NCBI RefSeq assembly: GCF_902826915.1 | Contig: NZ_CADEGP010000006.1 | Location: forward strand, 1-64,000 | Reading direction: 5' to 3' | DNA from: an uncultured Nitrosomonas sp. | GTDB taxonomy: Bacteria > Pseudomonadota > Gammaproteobacteria > Burkholderiales > Nitrosomonadaceae | DNA: 64,000 nucleotides | Part shown: in pieces, positions 55,395 through 64,000 of the stretch | How positions within the stretch are numbered: the first letter of the stretch is position 1 | Layout of the letters: each line of letters opens with the position of its first letter | The notes under the pieces: generated by a model | What the model was told of the DNA's origin: nothing | Databases searched by the model: none | What the model saw: the letters and a program-made list of their open reading frames with translations, nothing else | Position numbers and translations under genes: made by a program

Positions 55395-55901
55395 TTATTT
55401 ACGATCGAGAATGACGAAATGATACTCGATATGCGCACCATTCTCGGAAATATGCTTATGCCGCTGTATTTCTTCCCAATCACTACGATCAAATTCCGGG
55501 AAAAATATGTCACCCTCAAAATCACTCTGTATTTCAGTAATATACATTCTTTGACAAATACCAAGCGTTTGCCGATATAGATTTTCACCACCAATAATAA
55601 AGCTTTCACGACTGATTGTACTGCTTTCTTCGCATATCAATAGGGCATCTTGAAGTGAATTCACTACAGTCGCTCCCGGTATTTCATAACCCAACTGTCG
55701 GGTAATAATAATATTTTCTCGCCCAGGCAATGACCTGCCAATCGACTCATAAGTTTTTCTTCCCATCACAATGATTTGCCCCATCGTCAGGAACTTAAAA
55801 TGCTTAAGATCAGCCGGTAAATGCCAAGGTAATTGATTATTCCTGCCAATGACTCGATTCTTAGCCATGGCAACCAAAATAGACAGACGCGTTGAAATCA
55901 T
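55395..55901 (-). CDS. folA: Dihydrofolate reductase
   Basis: FolA reduces dihydrofolate with NADPH and replenishes the cofactor oxidised by ThyA. The 168 residues contain [27 protein letters not shown] near 9-35 (folate site, with the catalytic Asp of PADLKHF), [20 protein letters not shown] near 44-63 (NADPH phosphate site) and [14 protein letters not shown] near 101-114. Its ATG overlaps the thyA stop by four bases, the usual thyA-folA pair. I see no substitution that would suggest trimethoprim insensitivity, but this cannot be judged by eye. Confidence 0.96.
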   Translation of the reverse strand: MISTRLSILVAMAKNRVIGRNNQLPWHLPADLKHFKFLTMGQIIVMGRKTYESIGRSLPGRENIIITRQLGYEIPGATVVNSLQDALLICEESSTISRESFIIGGENLYRQTLGICQRMYITEIQSDFEGDIFFPEFDRSDWEEIQRHKHISENGAHIEYHFVILDRK

Positions 55902-56692
55902 ACGGCCACAGGCGCTTTTATTGCGGGATGGGGATCATAGCTCTCCAAAACAAAATCCTCATATTCAAAATCAAAGATTTTTTGTATCTCTGGATTTAAC
56001 CTCATAATGGGTAATGGTCGTGGCTCACGCGATAACTGTTCACGCGCTTGTTCCAAATGATTCAGATAGAGATGTGCATCGCCTAACGTATGGACGAAAT
56101 CTCCTAACTCGAGATGACAAACTTGCGCAATCATCATCGTTAGTAATGCGTACGAAGCAATATTAAATGGCACCCCCAAGAAAATATCCGCGCTTCGCTG
56201 GTAGAGCTGACACGACAGTCTATTATCTGCCACATAGAATTGAAAAAGAGCATGGCACGGAGGCAATCGCATTTCGTGTAATTCACCTACATTCCATGAA
56301 GAAACCAACATGCGCCGTGAATCAGGTGTATTTCCAATCTGTTCAATTATTTGTTGAAGCTGATCAATTTGGCGCCCATCTGCGCGCGTCCAGGAACGCC
56401 ATTGATGACCGTAAATAGGTCCCAAGTCACCATTTGCATCAGCCCACTCATCCCAGATCGAAACACCGTGTTCATGTAGATAGCGTATATTGGTATCGCC
56501 CTGAATAAACCATAGCAATTCGTGAACAATTGACTTTAAATGGCACTTCTTGGTTGTTATTAATGGAAAACCATTATTTAGATCAAAACGCATTTGATGA
56601 CCAAAAACTGATAATGTACCAATGCCCGTTCGATCTGATTTTTGAAAACCATGATCAATAACATGTTGCATTAATTCGAGATATTGACGCAT
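55898..56692 (-). CDS. thyA: Thymidylate synthase
   Basis: ThyA methylates dUMP using methylene-tetrahydrofolate. The 264 residues match the E. coli length. [25 protein letters not shown], the dUMP-site [22 protein letters not shown] with the catalytic cysteine near 146, [20 protein letters not shown] near 165-184 and the C-terminal APVAV are all conserved. It is first in a two-gene operon with folA on the minus strand and diverges from the aminopeptidase gene across 168 bases. Confidence 0.98.
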   Translation of the reverse strand: MRQYLELMQHVIDHGFQKSDRTGIGTLSVFGHQMRFDLNNGFPLITTKKCHLKSIVHELLWFIQGDTNIRYLHEHGVSIWDEWADANGDLGPIYGHQWRSWTRADGRQIDQLQQIIEQIGNTPDSRRMLVSSWNVGELHEMRLPPCHALFQFYVADNRLSCQLYQRSADIFLGVPFNIASYALLTMMIAQVCHLELGDFVHTLGDAHLYLNHLEQAREQLSREPRPLPIMRLNPEIQKIFDFEYEDFVLESYDPHPAIKAPVAV

Positions 56693-56860
56693 TCTTATTT
56701 GAAACTCCCTATTCAGATTTTTTTAATCCATCTGCAACGGGCTATCCCAGCCACAGCGTACATAACACGTATATAATAGCAGCATTATCTGCAATCACTC
56801 TTTTTGCAATGACTCTCGATATCGTTACACAGAAAATAATATTTGACAGGAAAGCTCTCA

Positions 56861-58321
56861 ATGCTGGCATCTCTTTTCCAGAATATATCACCTATTGATC
56901 AATCAATTAAAACACCTCACATTCTCGTAGTACTTCCCAAGCTGGACAAATTACCCAAGAAATACAGTATTCCCGGTGAAGAGTCTCTGGATAAACTACT
57001 ATTGCGTCGAAATATGCAATTAACAGATCTTGACGAAATACCTGTATGTGCAGATCTCCAGAATGGTGAATTATGTGCTTGGGTTATGCTTGATACTAAC
57101 AAATCCATTTTCGAGCAACAGACCTGTTTACGCAAGGCAATAAAGTTACTGCTTTTAGAAAATCCAGCTGAGATACATATTGCTGTCTATGGCACGTTGC
57201 AACAAAAAAGAAACTTTGCCGAACTGGCTGTTTACACAGTTTGGATCAATGGCGCTGTACTGCCGGTACGCAAAAGCAAACCGATTCGAAAACCACTGAC
57301 TAAAATGTTTCTATATGGCCATCACGACGCTAATAACTTTTCCTTGCAGCGTGCATTAGCAGAAGGGAATCTATTAGCAAGAGGACTCACTGCCCTTCCT
57401 GCAAGCGAATTAATGCCAAAGACTTATCGACAGCAAATTAAGAAGCTGGCTGAGAATGAAGGATGGAAGTACCAAGAATTTGATTTTAATAAATTAAAAG
57501 AAATGGGAGCTGGTGCTTTCGTCGCAGTGGCGCAAGGTAGCGAAACAGAAGATGCCGCTATTGTGCATTTACAACATAATTGTAAGCCTGATTCCCAAAA
57601 TAAAAATATTGCCATTGTCGGCAAAGGTATTTGCTTCGATACCGGTGGTCACAATATAAAACCAGCTCGTCATATGCGAGGTATGCACGAAGATATGAAT
57701 GGCTCCGCCGTTGCATTAGGCATTTTGCTTGCAGCCACACGAGCAGAAATACCTGTCACAATTGATTGTTGGCTTGCCATTGCACAAAACCATATCGGTC
57801 CGCGCGCCTATAAGCAAAACGATATTATTTCGGCATTAAATGGATTGTCGATTGAAATCGTACACACTGACGCAGAAGGTCGGATGGTATTGGCAGACAC
57901 TTTGACTTTAGCGCGTCAACAAAATCCTGATCTGATTATTGATTTTGCTACGTTAACGGGCAGCATGAAAACAGCTATAGGATCTCGGTATAGCGGGGTT
58001 TTCAGCAACCGAGATGATTTATGTCAGAAAGCAGTCATCGCAGGAATGAAAAGTGGAGAACGTGTCTGCGTTTTTCCGATGGATGCAGATTATGAGGAGA
58101 GTCTTGAAAGTGATATCGCCGATATCAAACAATGCGAATTAGACGGAGATTTCGACCATATTCTTGCAGCGTGTTTTTTAAAACAATTCATAGACAACAC
58201 ACCATGGTTGCACATGGATTTATCCGCAAGTAGCCACAAACATGGCTTGGGTGCCATTAACAGCGAAATTACAGGATTTGGCGTTAGTTGGGCTATTGAA
58301 TTTCTTAAAAATATTGAATAA
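56861..58321 (+). CDS. M17 leucyl aminopeptidase family protein
   Basis: The 486-residue protein (ATG at 56861, with AGGAAAG before it) has an N-terminal Macro-like domain and a C-terminal M17 peptidase domain. Metal and catalytic residues are in NIAIVGKGICFDTGGHNIKPARHM near 247-270 (Lys and Asp), MHEDMNGSAVALG near 273-285 (Asp) and VHTDAEGRMVLADTL near 327-341 (Asp, Glu, catalytic Arg). These two-metal enzymes remove N-terminal residues from peptides in the cytoplasm. The family normally has NTDAEGRLVL; here His replaces the Asn (VHTDAEGRMV). It is not near holC or valS, so it may be a PepB-like paralogue rather than PepA. Confidence 0.9.
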   Translation: MLASLFQNISPIDQSIKTPHILVVLPKLDKLPKKYSIPGEESLDKLLLRRNMQLTDLDEIPVCADLQNGELCAWVMLDTNKSIFEQQTCLRKAIKLLLLENPAEIHIAVYGTLQQKRNFAELAVYTVWINGAVLPVRKSKPIRKPLTKMFLYGHHDANNFSLQRALAEGNLLARGLTALPASELMPKTYRQQIKKLAENEGWKYQEFDFNKLKEMGAGAFVAVAQGSETEDAAIVHLQHNCKPDSQNKNIAIVGKGICFDTGGHNIKPARHMRGMHEDMNGSAVALGILLAATRAEIPVTIDCWLAIAQNHIGPRAYKQNDIISALNGLSIEIVHTDAEGRMVLADTLTLARQQNPDLIIDFATLTGSMKTAIGSRYSGVFSNRDDLCQKAVIAGMKSGERVCVFPMDADYEESLESDIADIKQCELDGDFDHILAACFLKQFIDNTPWLHMDLSASSHKHGLGAINSEITGFGVSWAIEFLKNIE

Positions 58322-58370
58322 GAAATTTTACAAATTTCTTAAATAAATTACTTGCGACACACCGCAAATA

Positions 58371-59657
58371 CTATCCTCTCAGCATAACCAGTTTCTGCCC
58401 TATGGACAGATTCTCATCGCTATTATTCCAGCGTTTAATCTGATCAACTGTTGTGCGATAACGCTTTGCAAGCTCATACAAGGTATCACCTTTTTGCACA
58501 ACATAAATAAGCGATTGATCACGTTGCACTCGCTTCTTCCATGAAGAATTATTTGCTCGATTCTCTGCCACAATTTGAGGCACCAATATTTTTTGCCCTA
58601 GCGTAATATTTTTATTTCGGGCAATCCCATTAATTGCTTGTAACTGTCTTACAGTAGTCTCATGTCGGGCAGCAATCTCACTAATTTTTTCCCCTTTCTT
58701 GACCCGATAGAATTGCCATGAAATACGAGGATCATGGTAAGTTTCTAAATTCCTAACAAATACTTCTTTCTTTTCTCTAGGTATCAACAAAGTACGAGGT
58801 TGATCACTCACTTTTATAACGTAACGGTTATAGGCTGGATTCAATGCGGTGAATTCGATTTCTGAAATATTAGCAAGACGTACAACTAGTGGAATATCAA
58901 TGTGATCATGGATTTTGACCGTATCAAAATACGGTCGATTCGGTACCGGTCGTAGCTGCATACCATATTTTTTAGCATTAACAACGATATCCTTCATTGC
59001 TAATATCTTGTAAATATAATGCTTTACCTCGACCGGAAAATTCACATCATAAAAATTAATGGACCTTCCTTTGTGTATGTGCTTTGCCAAAATTTTACTT
59101 ACCGCACCCTCCCCTAAATTATAAGCCGCAAATGCCAATTTCCAATTATCAAATCTTTGATAAAGATATTGAAGGTAATCAAGAGCCGCCTGTGTTGACG
59201 CCACGATATCACGCCGGTCATCATGCCAAACAGTTTGCTCCAAACCCATAATTCGTCCAGTCTCTGGTATAAATTGCCACAAACCTGCTGCTTGCTTGTT
59301 TGATTTAAGCAAAGGATCATAAGCGCTTTCTATTATCGGTAATAATGCTATTTCCATCGGCATGCCGCGGCGCTCAACTTCCTCCATTATATAAAATAAA
59401 TAACGCTCACCATTTGCAACAATGCGATTAAATGCTTGGGGGTTCTGAATATACGAGGCTGCAATTTTGCGAATTGCCTTATTATTCGGAGGAAGTGCCA
59501 ATGCAAATCCACTACGAACACGGTCCCACAAGTTTGAGTGATACTGAGCTTTGTCGTGCAGTAATCGATCTGCAAATGCATTAAACGATATGAAAGAAGA
59601 CGTAGCGAAAAACAGCAGGAATAATATAGCAGAAAAAATATTTCTTTTTAAAATCAT
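58371..59657 (-). CDS. mltD: Membrane-bound lytic transglycosylase D-like, SLT plus two LysM domains
   Basis: The enzyme cleaves peptidoglycan glycan strands. The 428 residues begin with a signal peptide (to about 29), followed by the SLT domain (about 85-230) with the catalytic Glu in LLPIIESAYDPLLKS near 112, QAAGLWQFIPETGRIMGL, and the FAAYNLGEGAVSK stretch near 175-187. Two LysM repeats bind peptidoglycan: YRVKKGEKISEIAARHETTV near 325 and YVVQKGDTLYELAKRYRTTV near 382. No lipobox cysteine is seen after the signal, so it may be soluble in the periplasm, unlike E. coli MltD. It converges on the aminopeptidase gene. Confidence 0.93.
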   Translation of the reverse strand: MILKRNIFSAILFLLFFATSSFISFNAFADRLLHDKAQYHSNLWDRVRSGFALALPPNNKAIRKIAASYIQNPQAFNRIVANGERYLFYIMEEVERRGMPMEIALLPIIESAYDPLLKSNKQAAGLWQFIPETGRIMGLEQTVWHDDRRDIVASTQAALDYLQYLYQRFDNWKLAFAAYNLGEGAVSKILAKHIHKGRSINFYDVNFPVEVKHYIYKILAMKDIVVNAKKYGMQLRPVPNRPYFDTVKIHDHIDIPLVVRLANISEIEFTALNPAYNRYVIKVSDQPRTLLIPREKKEVFVRNLETYHDPRISWQFYRVKKGEKISEIAARHETTVRQLQAINGIARNKNITLGQKILVPQIVAENRANNSSWKKRVQRDQSLIYVVQKGDTLYELAKRYRTTVDQIKRWNNSDENLSIGQKLVMLRG

Positions 59658-59810
59658 CTATGTATTTTTTTATAAATCCATGTCGTATGACAGGATATAT
59701 AAAAATTTGCTCTTTGCAAACTGTTTTCTTCATACTAATATGCTGGCAAATAAAATTTACACTGACAAATCATATTATTATCAACACAACTTCATGTTAA
59801 CAATTAATAA

Positions 59811-60230
59811 TCATTCTCGAGTGTTTAACTGCCCAGATAATTCTGGCATTAGAATCACAGACTTAGATTTCCATCCTTTTTTACGATGATCAACGACAAT
59901 GTTCGTGAAAATGCCGCCGCGCACATAAAAACGCGCTATTAGTCTAATATACCTCGGTCTCAAAACTGCAGCGAGATCATCGAGAATCATATTTGTTACC
60001 GCCTCATGAAACACTCCATCATCTCGGTATGACCAGATATACAATTTTAAACTTTTAAGTTCAATGCATTTTTTATCCGGAATATAATCCAAAATCAGAG
60101 TCGCAAAATCTGGTTGCCCTGTTTTGGGGCACAAACAAGTAAATTCAGGAATTTCCATATGAATATGATAATCCCGATTCATAAATGGATTTGGAAATGT
60201 TTCAAGGGTTTTCTCAGGTTTACTAGCCAT
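59811..60230 (-). CDS. queF: NADPH-dependent 7-cyano-7-deazaguanine reductase (short type)
   Basis: QueF reduces preQ0 to preQ1 for queuosine in tRNA. The 139-residue protein is the single-domain (YkvM) type. The nucleophilic cysteine lies in [17 protein letters not shown] near residues 30-46, and the signature [19 protein letters not shown], with the substrate Glu and His, is near 58-76. HDR-like residues and the C-terminal [16 protein letters not shown] are conserved. It diverges from smc across 93 bases. I see no preQ1 riboswitch or other queuosine gene in the window. Confidence 0.95.
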   Translation of the reverse strand: MASKPEKTLETFPNPFMNRDYHIHMEIPEFTCLCPKTGQPDFATLILDYIPDKKCIELKSLKLYIWSYRDDGVFHEAVTNMILDDLAAVLRPRYIRLIARFYVRGGIFTNIVVDHRKKGWKSKSVILMPELSGQLNTRE

Positions 60231-60323
60231 TCTTCATACTCATATCTAAATTAATTCGGTTACAATATTAACTGCGCGATGCGCCTTGCCTATTATAACT
60301 GCCTTATCTGATAAACAAAAAAA

Positions 60324-63300
60324 TTGCGCCTTGCCTATATCAAGTTAGCCGGCTTCAAGTCCTTTGTAGAACCAACTACCATCCCAGTTTCCCATGGTCT
60401 TGTGGGCATTGTCGGTCCGAATGGCTGTGGAAAATCAAACGTCATAGATGCGGTACGATGGGTTTTGGGGGAATCAAAAGCTTCGGCTCTACGGGGAGAT
60501 TCGATGCAAGATGTCATATTTTCCGGGTCGGAGAATCGAAAAGCTATTGGGCGCGCCAGTGTTGAAATTGTATTTGAGAATCACTTAAAAAAAATAACCG
60601 GCCAATGGTCCAGTTATACCGAAATTGCAATTAAACGCGTGCTCCAACGGAATGGTATTTCAAGTTATTTCATCAACAACCTTCAAGTACGACGACGTGA
60701 TATTTCTGATCTTTTTTTGGGCACCGGTGTGGGCAGTCATGGTTATGCCATCATCGAACAAGGCATGATTTCACGAATTATTGAAGCAAAGCCTTTGGAA
60801 TTAAAGAATTTCCTAGAAGAAGCTGCCGGGATCTCTCAGTATCGAGAAAGAAGACACGATACTTCGTTGCGTCTGACTGAAACTCGAAAAAACCTAATAC
60901 GCTTAGAAGATATCCGCCAGGAATTAGAAACCCAATTGCAACACTTGGAAACGCAGGCAAACATTGCAATGCAGTATCAGTTACTGCAAGATGCAGTGCA
61001 TAAGTCGCAATCCTTGCTGTGGCTACAGCGTAGAGCAGATGCCACGCATCAATGTGATACTGCAAAAAAAGAAATTCAGAAACTTGACACGAAATTGAAG
61101 ATCACGCTTTCGGTTCAACACAATGCAGAAAAAGATTATGAAGATGTTCGCAAAAAAGAACAGGCTATCAATGAGCAACTGCTTAAAATACAAGGACAAT
61201 TATATTCTGCTGATGCTGAAATAGGACGCCTGCAACAAGAGATAACCTATTTAAGAAACACACAAGATCGCTTAACACAGCAAATTCAGCAAACAGGAGC
61301 TCAACTTCAAAAAAGCCATCAATTAAAAGAAACAAAATTAGAAAATCTTCAACGCTGGCAGCAGGAAAAAGCAGATGCTGCGTTATCTCGCCAGCGCAGC
61401 ATTCTTGCTCATGACGAGGAAAGCACTAAACTTCCAGCTGTTGAAACTGAATGCCTCAGTCGCCAGAAGAAATTAAACGAATACCGGCGCAACCTTTTAA
61501 TTCTTGAACAAACCAATCAGCTTGAAGAAAATCATCTTGCACATGCAAAAAAAAACACTCAACAGCTAGAAACTCGACTTGCGCGCTTATCACATGAACA
61601 AAATGAATTAATCTCGATTGAACCATCCATTCTGATTGAATTACAGTCAGAAACTGAGCAAATCGAACGTGCTCTAGAAGATGGAAATATGAAGTGTCAA
61701 AGTTTAGAAAATCACCTTTCTGAGGCAGCCAAAAATAAAGAAAGAATTACTAACAAAATCCAAAAACTGCAGCATAAATTATCTCAGGCCACTGCTCGTT
61801 TTGCCGCACTAAACAACCTACAGAAAAGGCTTAATAATAATCAGGATCTTAATACATGGCTCAGCAAGCATCAATTGGATCTATTACCCCGTTTATGGCA
61901 GAAAATAAATATCCTGCCAGAATGGGAAAATGCTCTGGAAGCAGTATTACGCGAACGACTCAACAGTATTGAATCCGAGCAACTGGATAATGTTTTAAAT
62001 TGGATTGATGACGCACCGAATTTAAAATGGACAATTTTTGACAAGAATCCATCCATTTTATCGGACACAGTATCACCATCAGCGGCGAATAGCCTAATAA
62101 ACTGCAAAAAACTACTTGTTTTTCTCACGGTTGATCAACCTGAAATCAAATATGTTTTAGAAAATTGGCTATATCCGATTTATGTCATAGATGACGTAAA
62201 AGAAGGTCTTATTAAACGGGCGGCTTTAAAACCAGATGAAATAATTGTAACTCGGCAAGGACATATCATTACCCGTAATAGCTTAACCTTTTATGCGCCT
62301 GATTCAGATTTGCATGGCGTATTGTCTAGACAACAAGAACTGATACAAATACAAACAGAAATTGATCAACATGAATCATTTCTTAAGAAGCAACGCATCT
62401 TATTATCAAAAGCAGAACATCAGTGTGCAGAACTGGTGAATGCCATCCATTCCGTTAACGGAGATAGCAAACAATTACAAGAACAGTGGCACAAACTGCA
62501 GCTTGAAATTGTTAAACTCACCCAAGCTAATGAACGCACGATTCATCGCCAGGAGCAAATTAATTTCGAATTGACTGAAATCAGGCAAACACTGGCTTAT
62601 GAGATTTCACAACAAGAATCTGCGAAAACAAGATTTGAAAATAATTTGATACAAATCGAGAAGCTCAAGAATGATGTAAAACAAGCCCAATCCGCCTGGG
62701 AAGCTACCGATCATGCACTTGTAAATTTACGCAATAAGATACTGCAATCTGCGCAAACAGTACAAGAAACTGCCTTTCATGTAAAAACTTGCCAAAACAA
62801 AATCATTGAAATTGAAACTCATATCCAAACTACTGATGAAGATCTTCAAAAACTCACAGAGAGTCATGCCAATCTGCTCAAAGAAAAGGAAGAATTCGAC
62901 ACAGGTCGAGTCAATTCTCTACTACAAGACGCTCAAGTACAACGCAAATCAATTGAGCAAACTGCATTACAGGTACGTCAAGAAGTTAGTAATATCGCAA
63001 GAAATTTACGGGAAATAGAAAACACCCGCATGACATCAGAACAAGAATCTTACTCATTGCGAGAAACCATGAGTAAGTTACAACTCAAAGAACAAGCTGC
63101 CACAATTAAAATGAACCAATTTGATGCACTGGTCAATGATGCAGATATTGAAATAAAATTTCTGTTACCACTCATTAACAAAAAAAATACGGCAGCATTA
63201 GAATCTGAGATTGATCAGCTCAATACAGAAATTGCAGAGCTTGGCCCTGTTAATCTTGCGGCATTAGAAGAACTTAAAATTGCTCACGCACGAGAATCCA

Positions 63301-63875
63301 ATTTACTAACACAGTTACATGACATCAATGCAGCTATCGCCACTTTAGACAATGCCATTCTGCAGATAGATCGCGAAACTCAAAGGCGTCTACAAGAAAC
63401 TTTTATTTTGATAAATAATTATCTAGACGATATTTTCCCAATCATATTTGCAGGCGGGAAAGCTAGACTAGAATTTTGTGATAACAAAATTCTCGATGCA
63501 GGCCTACTGTTGATGGCGCAGCCGCCAGGAAAAAAGAACAGCTCTATACATTTACTATCCGGTGGAGAAAAAGCGCTCACGGCATTGGCATTAATTTTTT
63601 CATTATTCCGATTAAATCCAGCTCCATTCTGCTTACTGGATGAGGTAGATGCGCCGCTTGATGACAGCAATACTAGGCGATTCTGTGAAATAGTGAAAAA
63701 CATGGCCAGACACACCCAATTTTTATTTATCAGCCACAATAAAATAACCATGGAGATGGCACAGCGATTAATTGGAGTTACAATGCAGGAACAAGGTGTA
63801 TCAAAAATAGTAGCCGTCGATCTCGCTGATGCAATTAATATGGGAAAACGCAGCCAGCAGGTCGTAACCCAATGA
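60324..63875 (+). CDS. smc: Chromosome segregation protein SMC
   Basis: SMC is the large ATPase of the bacterial condensin that compacts and separates chromosomes, with ScpA and ScpB. The 1183 residues match family length. Walker A is in GIVGPNGCGKSNVIDAVRW near residues 28-46; long coiled coils run from about 165-500 and 660-1000, flanking a hinge near 505-650; the ABC signature is HLLSGGEKALTALALIF near 1075 and Walker B is FCLLDEVDAPLDD near 1105. The start is TTG; a 14-base copy of the start region with an ATG lies 45 bases upstream (60279) but runs into a stop after ten codons. zipA follows after 75 bases, the usual betaproteobacterial order. Confidence 0.96.
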   Translation: MRLAYIKLAGFKSFVEPTTIPVSHGLVGIVGPNGCGKSNVIDAVRWVLGESKASALRGDSMQDVIFSGSENRKAIGRASVEIVFENHLKKITGQWSSYTEIAIKRVLQRNGISSYFINNLQVRRRDISDLFLGTGVGSHGYAIIEQGMISRIIEAKPLELKNFLEEAAGISQYRERRHDTSLRLTETRKNLIRLEDIRQELETQLQHLETQANIAMQYQLLQDAVHKSQSLLWLQRRADATHQCDTAKKEIQKLDTKLKITLSVQHNAEKDYEDVRKKEQAINEQLLKIQGQLYSADAEIGRLQQEITYLRNTQDRLTQQIQQTGAQLQKSHQLKETKLENLQRWQQEKADAALSRQRSILAHDEESTKLPAVETECLSRQKKLNEYRRNLLILEQTNQLEENHLAHAKKNTQQLETRLARLSHEQNELISIEPSILIELQSETEQIERALEDGNMKCQSLENHLSEAAKNKERITNKIQKLQHKLSQATARFAALNNLQKRLNNNQDLNTWLSKHQLDLLPRLWQKINILPEWENALEAVLRERLNSIESEQLDNVLNWIDDAPNLKWTIFDKNPSILSDTVSPSAANSLINCKKLLVFLTVDQPEIKYVLENWLYPIYVIDDVKEGLIKRAALKPDEIIVTRQGHIITRNSLTFYAPDSDLHGVLSRQQELIQIQTEIDQHESFLKKQRILLSKAEHQCAELVNAIHSVNGDSKQLQEQWHKLQLEIVKLTQANERTIHRQEQINFELTEIRQTLAYEISQQESAKTRFENNLIQIEKLKNDVKQAQSAWEATDHALVNLRNKILQSAQTVQETAFHVKTCQNKIIEIETHIQTTDEDLQKLTESHANLLKEKEEFDTGRVNSLLQDAQVQRKSIEQTALQVRQEVSNIARNLREIENTRMTSEQESYSLRETMSKLQLKEQAATIKMNQFDALVNDADIEIKFLLPLINKKNTAALESEIDQLNTEIAELGPVNLAALEELKIAHARESNLLTQLHDINAAIATLDNAILQIDRETQRRLQETFILINNYLDDIFPIIFAGGKARLEFCDNKILDAGLLLMAQPPGKKNSSIHLLSGGEKALTALALIFSLFRLNPAPFCLLDEVDAPLDDSNTRRFCEIVKNMARHTQFLFISHNKITMEMAQRLIGVTMQEQGVSKIVAVDLADAINMGKRSQQVVTQ

Positions 63876-63950
63876 TTGTTTTAAGTCGTATAAAAACTGA
63901 CATAATCTGCTGTGCCAAACAGTAACTTTAAGAAATAGCAAGGAGATAAT

Positions 63951-64000
63951 ATGGAGATTCTTAGCATGAGTGACTTGCAGGTAAGTTTAATCATTATCGG
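63951..64000 (+). CDS. zipA: ZipA-like cell division protein, N-terminal fragment (cut by window edge)
   Basis: The last 50 bases encode MEILSMSDLQVSLIIIG, with AAGGAG six bases before the ATG. The stretch MSDLQVSLIIIG matches the N-terminal membrane anchor start of ZipA, which ties FtsZ to the membrane. The place after smc supports this, as smc-zipA-ligA is common in the group. An inner ATG at 63966 is the alternative start. Confidence 0.75.
   Translation, partial: MEILSMSDLQVSLIII

Overview
The window looks like a chromosomal segment of a betaproteobacterium, most probably an ammonia oxidiser of the Nitrosomonas group. That placement is an inference from gene content and order: gyrA-serC-pheA-hisC-tyrA, an rpsL-rpsG-fusA-tuf str operon, a PEP-CTERM protein together with a TIGR03790 protein, a FecR-like protein, and moderate-to-low GC. 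No 16S rRNA or ammonia-oxidation gene is present to confirm it. Most of the sequence is ordinary housekeeping. I did not find a CRISPR array, a tRNA, an rRNA, a prophage or a clearly new multi-gene system.

Layout: 1-3160 (minus) is the str operon (tuf partial, fusA, rpsG, rpsL) with a terminator-shaped hairpin in its leader. 3436-7445 (minus) holds yajQ and three arginine-biosynthesis genes (argG, argF, argD). 7744-15833 (plus) holds gyrA and a serine/aromatic/histidine cluster (serC, a serA-like gene, pheA, hisC, tyrA). This stops at two decayed IS3-type remnants where aroA would be expected. 16920-28234 is the accessory part: a double-receiver response regulator, a minimal FecR protein, an intact IS5-family element inside an older reading frame, small duplicated ORFs, an aquaglyceroporin, an exported cysteine-containing protein, a PEP-CTERM protein, an MscS channel with a BON domain, an FmdE/hemerythrin pair, a HEPN-like orphan and a formate/nitrite transporter.

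28259-43526 returns to conserved genes: hemW, the ybbAP-type exporter divergent from tesA, rluC, rne with a long AT-rich leader, polA, a LOG-family gene, a DUF2782 gene, thrB and a BPSS1780-type membrane protein. 43769-46633 is a gtr-type surface glucosylation cassette bounded by an IS1595-type pseudogene. 47431-64000 holds yggS, an NTF2-like gene, metG, apbC, dcd, a TIGR03790 gene, a PLP decarboxylase preceded by a strong promoter and a 21-codon ORF with an almost perfect Shine-Dalgarno, folA-thyA, a leucyl aminopeptidase, mltD, queF, smc and the start of zipA.

The observations I find most worth following are the short ORF upstream of the ornithine/lysine-type decarboxylase (53917-54077), the terminator-like hairpin directly before rpsL (3172-3203), the two palindromes ahead of the IS5 transposase, and the short palindromic repeat shared by 17214-17324 and 34533-34584.
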